This document shows, piece by piece, positions 1-5,810 of a stretch of DNA of 16,933 bases; position 1 is the first letter of the stretch, and every line of letters starts with the position of its first letter. This DNA is from Rhizobium sp. (GTDB lineage: Bacteria > Pseudomonadota > Alphaproteobacteria > Rhizobiales > Rhizobiaceae): NCBI GenBank assembly GCA_003527225.1, contig DPXQ01000164.1, positions 70,954 to 87,886 of the forward strand, written 5' to 3'. The notes beneath the pieces are model-generated. The model was not told the origin of the DNA, made no database searches, and saw nothing but the letters and a program-made list of their open reading frames with translations. Position numbers and translations under genes: made by a program.

Positions 1-923
1 GACCCCGCAAAGATCTCCTGAAGCATCGGCGATGCCATACCGATAACCCCGATACCTGCCGACACGTTGAGGGTCAGCACGGCCCAGATCAGCCAGAACT
101 GCTTTGTCTTGTGCGCATCGCGAAGGTGCACGTGTCTGTTGGTGATCATCGTGCTCTTTGCAGCCGGGGGCGTCCAGCCTTCAGGTCGCCAGCCAGACGG
201 CGGAATTCGGTAGCCGAACGCACCGCCCACCATGAAGACGAAATAGATCGCCGCCATGACGACGAAGGTTTGCCAGACGCCGACCGAGGTATCGCTCTTG
301 AAAATGTTCATCAGCATGTTGGCCAGTGGCGCGCCAATCATCGCGCCGCCGCCGAAGCCCATGATTGCCATGCCGGTCGCCATGCCGCGACGGTCCGGGA
401 ACCACTTGATCAGTGTCGAGACCGGCGAAATATAGCCGAGACCGAGACCAATGCCGCCGATCACGCCAGCGCCAATCCACATCAGCCACAGCTGATGCGT
501 GATCACGCCGATCGCAGCGAGGACAATCCCGCCGCACCAACAGCAGGCAGCTACGAAGCCCGCCTTGCGCGGGCCAGCACGCTCGAGCCAGCCGCCCCAT
601 ATGGCCGCCGAGCTACCGAGAAGCACGAAGAACAGCGTGTACATCCAGCCGAGATCGCTGACGCGCCAGTCGCAGCTGGTCGTGAAGAGCGCCGAGACCA
701 GGGTCAGGTCCGGACAGGCGACAGGCGCCGTAATCCCGAGCGACCGCGACAGTGGCAGCCAGAATACGCTGAAGCCATAGGCCATGCCGATGCAAAGGTG
801 GATGGCCAGCGCCGCCGGTGGCACAAGCCAGCGATTGAAGCCGGGTTTGGCGATAATTCGCTCGCGGTCAAGCAGGCCACCCCCGCCATAGCCGCCCGGC
901 AGTGTTTCCGTAGTAGCAGACAT
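1..923 (-). CDS. oxlT: OFA-family MFS transporter, oxalate/formate antiporter (3' end outside window)
   Basis: Inner-membrane major facilitator carrier that probably exchanges oxalate and formate or related small carboxylates. The first 307 codons are present and the C-terminal part lies beyond position 1. The N-terminal half contains the OFA-like stretch HLCIGMAYGFSVFWLPLSRS at about residues 42-61. Later come the conserved loop segment IKWFPDRRGMATGMAIMGFG and a glycine-rich helix (GGGAMIGAPLANMLMN). Several hydrophobic membrane segments are visible. The ATG at 923 is preceded by GGGAGGAG about 9 bases upstream, which fixes the start. A sigma-54 promoter and activator sites lie upstream (1141-1242), and the regulator and kinase genes are adjacent. 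Formate dehydrogenase genes nearby support an oxalate/formate role. Family membership is firm; the exact substrate is inferred, so other monocarboxylates remain possible. Confidence 0.88.
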   Translation of the reverse strand, partial: MSATTETLPGGYGGGGLLDRERIIAKPGFNRWLVPPAALAIHLCIGMAYGFSVFWLPLSRSLGITAPVACPDLTLVSALFTTSCDWRVSDLGWMYTLFFVLLGSSAAIWGGWLERAGPRKAGFVAACCWCGGIVLAAIGVITHQLWLMWIGAGVIGGIGLGLGYISPVSTLIKWFPDRRGMATGMAIMGFGGGAMIGAPLANMLMNIFKSDTSVGVWQTFVVMAAIYFVFMVGGAFGYRIPPSGWRPEGWTPPAAKSTMITNRHVHLRDAHKTKQFWLIWAVLTLNVSAGIGVIGMASPMLQEIFAG

Positions 924-1130
924 TCCTGTACTCCTCCCTTCCACCGGTCAGTTGCCGATGGTTTCCGTGTCCTTCGACCGCAACGCTTTCGGATCCACCT
1001 GTCTGATAGGTTCTTTGACGATGTACCGAATGGCCCGGCCCTTGGCGAAATCGCTTGCGAGCGGCTCCGCCTCCCCCGCTACCAGATACGTGCGTCGCCA
1101 TTCTTCAAGAAAACGGGCACATCGGCAGCG
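924..1130 (-). other. Long 5' leader of the transporter gene, with a doubtful small reading frame
   Basis: If the sigma-54 promoter at 1141-1156 is used, the transporter mRNA starts near 1130 and has an untranslated leader of about 200 bases. An open frame of 70 codons (948-1160, minus strand) runs through it and ends 24 bases before the transporter ATG. Its distal half (VAGEAEPLASDFAKGRAIRY and onward to DTETIGN) has protein-like composition and fairly G/C-rich third positions. However, its only start-like codons (GTG 1160, CTG 1157, TTG 1145) lie in or upstream of the -24/-12 element, so a sigma-54 transcript could not initiate translation there. I do not recognise the product. It may be plain leader or a small gene expressed from another promoter. 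Confidence 0.3.
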
Positions 1131-1140
1131 AGAGTTCCCA

Positions 1141-1156
1141 TGCAACCAGCGTGCCA
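1141..1156 (-). promoter_or_regulatory. Sigma-54 (RpoN) -24/-12 promoter of the transporter gene
   Basis: On the minus strand the sequence reads TGGCACGCTGGTTGCA. This matches the RpoN consensus TGGCACG-N4-TTGCA at every conserved position, with the invariant GG and GC ten bases apart. The predicted start of transcription is near 1130, about 207 bases before the transporter ATG at 923. The adjacent response regulator carries the GAFTGA motif needed to activate sigma-54 polymerase, and paired upstream sites lie at about -85 and -106. Confidence 0.88.
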
Positions 1157-1173
1157 GCACGTGAGTCTTTACT

Positions 1174-1186
1174 TTTCAATATGTTA
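1174..1186 (+). promoter_or_regulatory. Candidate IHF-binding site
   Basis: TTTCAATATGTTA fits the IHF consensus WATCAA-N4-TTR with one mismatch (the second base). It lies in an AT-rich patch centred at about -50 from the predicted start, between the upstream dyads and the -24/-12 element. This is the usual place for IHF to bend DNA in sigma-54 promoters. The match alone is weak; the position is what makes it credible. Confidence 0.5.
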
Positions 1187-1209
1187 ACCAACAAACGCCA
1201 CATGAGCGA

Positions 1210-1242
1210 GACAAAATGTCCAGACGCCGGGACAAAATGTCC
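1210..1242. promoter_or_regulatory. Tandem enhancer-like dyads, probable binding sites of the adjacent sigma-54 activator
   Basis: Two copies of GACAAAATGTCC occur at 1210-1221 and 1231-1242. Each is a dyad, GACA-AAA-TGTC; the second extends to a perfect GGACA-AAA-TGTCC (1230-1242). The centres (1215 and 1236) are 21 bp apart, two helical turns, and lie at about -85 and -106 from the predicted sigma-54 start. This is the layout of upstream activator sites for NtrC/DctD-type regulators. The pair sits just beyond the stop codon of the kinase gene. The dyads are seen in the sequence; binding by the neighbouring regulator is inferred. Confidence 0.75.
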
Positions 1243-1256
1243 TTTGCGGGCCTGTC

Positions 1257-3281
1257 TCAATCCGCTTCCGGAAGCCAGATCGAAAAGGTCGTGCCTTCGC
1301 CAGGCGTACTTTCCGCTGTCAATGTGCCTCCTTGACGCGTAATCAGGGTCTGGCTGATGGAGAGGCCGAGGCCTGTCCCTTCGCGGCGCTTCGTAGTGAA
1401 GAACGGATCGAATATGCGACTGAGCACATCGGGCGTCATGCCAATTCCCGTATCGATGATATCGATCCTGATTCCGGCCTGCTGATCCCGCATTTCATCA
1501 CGGCTTTGCAGAGTCAGCGTTCCTCCATTCGGCATCGCGTGGATCGCATTGACGATCAGGTTCACCAATACCTGCTGTAGTTCCGTGCGGTTCATCAGCA
1601 CTAGCCTTGTGGCCTGGTCATCCCGCGAGACGCTGATCCCCACCTTGTTGAGGAGGTGCTGAACGAGCGGCAAACAGTCGGAAATCACCTCCGCCACGAC
1701 ATGCCGCTCGACATAGCCGGCATATTCCTCCGGCTTGGCGAACTGCAGGAGTTTCGTGACGATTTGGCTGATGCGGTGGATCTGTTCGTCGATCAGGCGG
1801 AATTCGGTCTTGAGTTCGTCTGCATCAGAGCCAAGCACACTGCGGACAACATCGAGGTTGCCTTGCATGACGGCTACGGGATTGTTTATCTCATGTGCCA
1901 CCCCGGCCGTGATTTCGCCGATTGCCGCCAGTTTTTCCGACATGATCAGCTGTTTCGTCGTCGCCTCCAACTGACGGTTCGCTAGTTCCAGTTCGCTCGT
2001 TCGTTCGGCGACGCGAGCATTGAGTTCGTTGTTCCAAGCTCTGAGTTCGCGATCACGTTGCTGCAACTGATCGAGAAGGCCATCAAGGTGATCCGCTACT
2101 CGGCCGATCTCGTCGCTGGCGCCCGTGAGTTCTGACCGGGCGCCCAGATCGCCGCTTTCGACCCTGGCGATTGTAGCGGTCATTCGTTCGAGAGGCTTGA
2201 AAATCCCGCGCGCCCAACGCAGGAAAATCGGGACGCTTGCGGCGGTCACCAACAGAAACGCAAGTACGATGCCGATGATCGTTTCGGTCTTGGCCCGGGA
2301 AAATGGCGCCTCGAGAAATCCGACATAGAGCATGCCGACCCGGCTTCCAAAGCTGTCCTTGATCGGCTCATAGGCGGAGATATACCAGTCATTGACGACA
2401 AAGGCGCTGTCGAGCCAGACGCGTCCCTCTCCGAGAACTGCCTGGCGCACCGCGTTGGAAACACGGGTACCGAGCGCACGCTTATCCTCGAAGAGCCGGA
2501 CATTGGTGCTGATGCGGACATCATCGAGAAACAGCGTTGCCGTCCCTTGGCTACCCTCCGGCAGGCTCGCTTCACGATAGACGAGATCGTTGATCGTATC
2601 GATGAACACGAGGTTCTGGTTGAGCAGGATGCCGCCGACCAAGGCGGCTTCACCCATGCCCCCAAGCGGCACTGGGCTCGCCGAATGAACGACCATGCCG
2701 CGGGTTTCGGTCGAGCGGTCGGTGGCAATGGCATTGGGCGTCGGCACCAGTTCGAGCTGCGCGCGGGCGGCGAGCGCCGGAGAGATAGCCTCCAGTTCCG
2801 GATTGGAAAAGATGTCGATCGCGGTTTTCGCCTCCCCGCGAAGGGCGGCGGTGACAACAGGCCAGTCAGTACGTATCGGCAGCCGATCTCTTTGGTCGAT
2901 GGACCCTGTAACTCTCCCTTGCCTGTCGACGATGAAGAGAAAATCGAGTCCCAGCCGCTTTCTGTTCTCCTCGAGGAATTGCGGAAGCGCCGCAGTTCCG
3001 TCACGCGTGACGATATCGCGAAAGCCGGCTGAGCCTGTGAGCGCGTTCATGTGCTCACCGGTATTCTCGAGGATGCGCGAAAGATATTGATGAGCGATCG
3101 TCAGATCGCCGTTCACCTTGGAGGTCAGCAGGGCATCGAACTTCGTTTCCCAGCGCGCCATGGTAATCGCCAACAGAAACGGCAGGATAACGAGTGTCGG
3201 CAAGAGAGCGATGGCGAGAAGCCGGAAGCGGATAGACTGGCCACGCCGCACCGGGACGTTTACCGGATCAGGGTCAGCCAT
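1257..3281 (-). CDS. Two-component sensor histidine kinase with periplasmic Cache-like sensor
   Basis: Membrane-bound sensor kinase of 674 residues. Transmembrane helix 1 is at about residues 20-42 and helix 2 at about 334-355. They enclose a periplasmic sensor of roughly 290 residues that looks like a Cache fold (possibly the Cache_3-Cache_2 type, which often senses small organic acids). A HAMP linker and coiled coil follow (about 356-450). The dimerisation domain carries the phospho-acceptor His463 in VAHEINNP, and the ATPase domain has the N box (NLIVNAIHAMP), DTGIGM and GTGLGL. I chose the ATG at 3281, not 3365, because it overlaps the end of the regulator gene by only 8 bases (ATGGCTGA), indicating translational coupling; the longer version would add a non-conserved tail. 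The partner is the preceding regulator. The ligand is unknown; oxalate or formate is suggested by context only. Confidence 0.88.
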   Translation of the reverse strand: MADPDPVNVPVRRGQSIRFRLLAIALLPTLVILPFLLAITMARWETKFDALLTSKVNGDLTIAHQYLSRILENTGEHMNALTGSAGFRDIVTRDGTAALPQFLEENRKRLGLDFLFIVDRQGRVTGSIDQRDRLPIRTDWPVVTAALRGEAKTAIDIFSNPELEAISPALAARAQLELVPTPNAIATDRSTETRGMVVHSASPVPLGGMGEAALVGGILLNQNLVFIDTINDLVYREASLPEGSQGTATLFLDDVRISTNVRLFEDKRALGTRVSNAVRQAVLGEGRVWLDSAFVVNDWYISAYEPIKDSFGSRVGMLYVGFLEAPFSRAKTETIIGIVLAFLLVTAASVPIFLRWARGIFKPLERMTATIARVESGDLGARSELTGASDEIGRVADHLDGLLDQLQQRDRELRAWNNELNARVAERTSELELANRQLEATTKQLIMSEKLAAIGEITAGVAHEINNPVAVMQGNLDVVRSVLGSDADELKTEFRLIDEQIHRISQIVTKLLQFAKPEEYAGYVERHVVAEVISDCLPLVQHLLNKVGISVSRDDQATRLVLMNRTELQQVLVNLIVNAIHAMPNGGTLTLQSRDEMRDQQAGIRIDIIDTGIGMTPDVLSRIFDPFFTTKRREGTGLGLSISQTLITRQGGTLTAESTPGEGTTFSIWLPEAD

Positions 3282-4665
3282 TCCACGACACGCATTTTCG
3301 GTCGATGGTCTTGCGGGAAATCCCGAGCCGCTGCGCGGCTTCATCGCGGTTGCCACCGGTTTCATCGAGAACGGCCAGGATATGGCGACGCTCGACCTCT
3401 TCCAGCGTCGCAGCCGTCATCGCGCTGTTGACGCCGCGATGGCCGCGAAAATCCTCGGGGAATCTCCCGAGAATCAGCGACCGCTCAATAAGGTTCCGCA
3501 ACTCGCGCACATTTCCGGGCCACGCATAGCGCAACAGGGCGGCACGGACCGGCACATCGATGGCCACCGGAGGCATACCCAACTGCTGGGACAGCTTGTT
3601 CATGAACAGATCGGCAAGTTCGAGAGCGTCGCCATCGCGATCCCGAAGCGGCGGCAAATGCAGTTGCATCACATTGATGCGATAAAAAAGATCGGCGCGA
3701 AATCTGCCCTGTTCAACCTGTTTCTCCAGATCCGCATTGGTCGCGAAAACAAAGCGTAGATCGACCGGCACCTCGCGCTCAGCCCCCACCGGGCGCACCC
3801 GCCGGTCCTCGATCACACGAAGCAGCTTGCTTTGCGTGGCAAGGGGCATCTCGCCGATTTCATCGAGGAAAAGCGTGCCCCCCTGGGCGTGCATGAAGAG
3901 CCCCTCGCGGGTAGCTTCCGCACCGGTAAAGGCGCCCTTGATATGCCCGAAGAGTTCGGTCTCGATCATATCGGGAGGGATAGCTGCACAATTGACCGGA
4001 ACGAAAGGCTTCGCGGCCCGATCGGAAAGCGCGTGCAGCGATCGGGCAGCGACTTCCTTGCCGGTTCCGGATTCACCCGTCAGAAGCACCGTCGTTGGCA
4101 GCGGTGCAACCCGGGCAATTGTATCGCGCACCTGGCGGATCGCGACGGATTCGCCGATCAGCTTGTCACGTAACAGGATGTGTTCCGAGGACGCACGCAA
4201 CTCGTAGCGCAGCACGAAATTCTCCCGCTGCAACCGCATCCGATCGAGGCAGCGCGCAACCGCATTGAGGATCTGATTGGAGCGGAAGGGCTTGAGGACG
4301 AAATCGACCGCCCCGGCACGCAGCGCCTGGATGGCGGTTTCGAGATCGGCATAGGCGGTCATCAGAATTGCATCGGCAAAGAAGCCGATGGCACGCTGCT
4401 CCACCAGCCAATCAACACCGTTCTTGCCGGGCATGATATTGTCGAGAATGACAACATCGAAATGGTGCTGGTCGAGCTTGCGCGAGGCTTCTTCGGTATC
4501 TGCCGCTTCTTCGATCAGCTTGCAGCGCGGCGCCAGGGTCCGAATGAGAAAATTTCGCATCCCGGGCTCATCGTCGACGACAAGAATGGAAGCCTGTGCC
4601 AGCCATGGCCCGAATTCGGGATCGCGCTCCACTCCCGTTACTTTCCGTATCGTATCCGCCCGCAC
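3274..4665 (-). CDS. Sigma-54-dependent response regulator (NtrC/DctD type)
   Basis: Transcription activator of 463 residues. The receiver domain (about 26-140) has acidic residues D31/D32, phospho-acceptor Asp75 (VVILDNIMPG), Thr103 and Lys125. The AAA+ domain (about 168-400) has Walker A GESGTGKE (197-204), the sigma-54 contact motif GAFTGA (244-249) and Walker B LFLDEIGEM (265-273). A Fis-type helix-turn-helix closes the protein (about 435-457, NRDEAAQRLGISRKTIDRK). All key motifs are intact, so it should act on RpoN promoters. It starts with GTG, six bases after GGAG. The kinase gene overlaps its end. The likely target is the tandem-dyad sigma-54 promoter in front of the transporter gene, the only such promoter I find in the window. 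DctD-like naming would be a family label only, because no C4-dicarboxylate carrier is present here. Confidence 0.9.
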   Translation of the reverse strand: MRADTIRKVTGVERDPEFGPWLAQASILVVDDEPGMRNFLIRTLAPRCKLIEEAADTEEASRKLDQHHFDVVILDNIMPGKNGVDWLVEQRAIGFFADAILMTAYADLETAIQALRAGAVDFVLKPFRSNQILNAVARCLDRMRLQRENFVLRYELRASSEHILLRDKLIGESVAIRQVRDTIARVAPLPTTVLLTGESGTGKEVAARSLHALSDRAAKPFVPVNCAAIPPDMIETELFGHIKGAFTGAEATREGLFMHAQGGTLFLDEIGEMPLATQSKLLRVIEDRRVRPVGAEREVPVDLRFVFATNADLEKQVEQGRFRADLFYRINVMQLHLPPLRDRDGDALELADLFMNKLSQQLGMPPVAIDVPVRAALLRYAWPGNVRELRNLIERSLILGRFPEDFRGHRGVNSAMTAATLEEVERRHILAVLDETGGNRDEAAQRLGISRKTIDRKCVSWNG

Positions 4666-4727
4666 GCACCTCTCCCGTCCCGTCGATCAGATCCCTGCCA
4701 ATGAATAGCAGAGGAGAGGCCAAACGC

Positions 4728-4756
4728 AAAAAATCCGCTGCTTTCGCGCTCGCGAA
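4728..4756 (-). terminator. Weak rho-independent terminator candidate after fdsD
   Basis: Directly after the fdsD stop codon the minus strand can form TTCGC-GAGC-GCGAA, followed nine bases later by six T residues. The gap between stem and T-run is longer than usual, so the element may be a weak or partial terminator. In that case some readthrough from the formate dehydrogenase operon into the two-component genes is possible. Confidence 0.35.
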
Positions 4757-4990
4757 TTATGCCGGTTCGGGGCGCTTGATCGCCTTGGACGCTTCGAGAA
4801 CGAGCGGATCCAATCCCTCGCCACCCTGCTCGATATGCTCGAAGAGCTGACGACGCATGCGCGGCTCCCAGAATTTGTTGATATGGTTGGCAACCCCGGC
4901 GATCCGCGTGTTCCCCGGCTGAGACATGAAAAAGGTGGCGATCTGGTTCGCCATGCGGACCAGCTTTTCGGTAGTATGCTCATGCGACAT
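4757..4990 (-). CDS. fdsD: Formate dehydrogenase delta subunit
   Basis: Small protein of 77 residues found at the end of fds operons. It belongs with the FdsD family, recognised by KLVRMANQIATFF near residues 9-21 and VANHINKFWEPRMRRQL at about 33-49. In Rhodobacter capsulatus the FdsD protein is part of or associated with the soluble NAD-linked formate dehydrogenase complex and is needed for full activity. It has no cofactor motifs. The ATG at 4990 is chosen over an upstream in-frame start at 5065 because MSHEHTTEKL begins the conserved protein. At 4990 it overlaps the fdhD end by 11 bases, matching the tight packing of this operon. Confidence 0.9.
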   Translation of the reverse strand: MSHEHTTEKLVRMANQIATFFMSQPGNTRIAGVANHINKFWEPRMRRQLFEHIEQGGEGLDPLVLEASKAIKRPEPA

Positions 4991-5810
4991 CGGCGACGGC
5001 TCCTGGAACAATGCGATCAGCATGGGTGAAAATCTCGAAATCCTCGCCACGCACAAGGGCGACAAGTGTTATTCCCGCGCCTTCCGCAGTGCGGATGGCG
5101 AGCGCGGTCGGCGCCGAGATCGCCAACAACACTGGAGTTCCCAGGCTGGCGGCCTTTTGGACCATTTCCACGGAAAGCCGGCTTGTCACCGCGATGACAC
5201 CGTCCCCACCGCGATAGCCCGCCCGCAGGACGGCCCCCGAGAGTTTGTCGAGCGCGTTGTGGCGACCGACATCCTCGCGGACGGCAACCAGCCCCTTGCC
5301 CGGAATATAGAAGCCGGCCCCGTGAACCGCGTGGGTCATCTTGTTCAGGATCTGACCGGCAGCGAGATCACGGACGGCCTCAACTATTTCATCGGCTTCC
5401 AGTGTAAGGCCGGTCGCCGCGATCCGTGGAACCGGCCGCAGGGCCTGCTCGATCGACTCAATACCGCAGAGTCCGCACCCGACCGGTCCAGCCATATGCC
5501 TCCGCCGAAGCCGCAGTGCGTCGCCGGCGGGATCGGCAAGGCTGATCTGAATATCGATCCCTGGCCCCTGCTCCAGTACTTCAATCGCGAGAATGTCTTT
5601 CGGCTTGGCGATGATCCCCTCGTTCAGGCTGAACCCCACCGCGAAATCTTCCAGATCCGCGGGTGTGGCCATCATGACGGCATGGGTCGTTCCGCCGTAA
5701 CTGAAGGCCACGGGCACCTCCTCGGGCACCATGCGCTTACCGTCGCGCAAGATGCCCGCGTGTCGTGCCAGACGACCCGCCGCAACGACCGAAGGACGAT
5801 CTGCCGTCAT
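4980..5810 (-). CDS. fdhD: Formate dehydrogenase accessory sulfurtransferase FdhD (FdsC)
   Basis: Cytoplasmic protein of 276 residues. In its family it transfers sulfur from a cysteine desulfurase to the molybdenum cofactor, giving the terminal sulfido ligand that formate dehydrogenase needs. The conserved CxxC is present as GCGLCGIES (Cys112 and Cys115). The N-terminal EVPVAFSYGG and LEDFAVGFSLNEGII stretches and the later YIPGKGLVAVREDVGRHNAL are typical of the family. The start overlaps the fdsA stop as ATGA, so translation is probably coupled. It also serves as the fdsC of fdsGBACD operons, whose product binds the bis-MGD cofactor. Length and motifs are complete. Confidence 0.95.
   Translation of the reverse strand: MTADRPSVVAAGRLARHAGILRDGKRMVPEEVPVAFSYGGTTHAVMMATPADLEDFAVGFSLNEGIIAKPKDILAIEVLEQGPGIDIQISLADPAGDALRLRRRHMAGPVGCGLCGIESIEQALRPVPRIAATGLTLEADEIVEAVRDLAAGQILNKMTHAVHGAGFYIPGKGLVAVREDVGRHNALDKLSGAVLRAGYRGGDGVIAVTSRLSVEMVQKAASLGTPVLLAISAPTALAIRTAEGAGITLVALVRGEDFEIFTHADRIVPGAVADVA

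Noticed and set aside
868..1101. 77-codon minus-strand frame starting at ATG 1101 inside the transporter leader
   Set aside because: It overlaps the transporter start, has a weak ribosome-binding site and an unnatural Gly/Arg/His-rich composition.
111..1187. Plus-strand open frame of 358 codons at the left end
   Set aside because: It overlaps the transporter gene and the sigma-54 region and has Arg/Ala/His-rich shadow composition without motifs. The minus frame gives a clear OFA carrier.
1230..1242. GGACA-AAA-TGTCC as a terminator hairpin of the kinase gene
   Set aside because: The loop is too short, no T-run follows, and an exact second copy 21 bp away points to protein binding.
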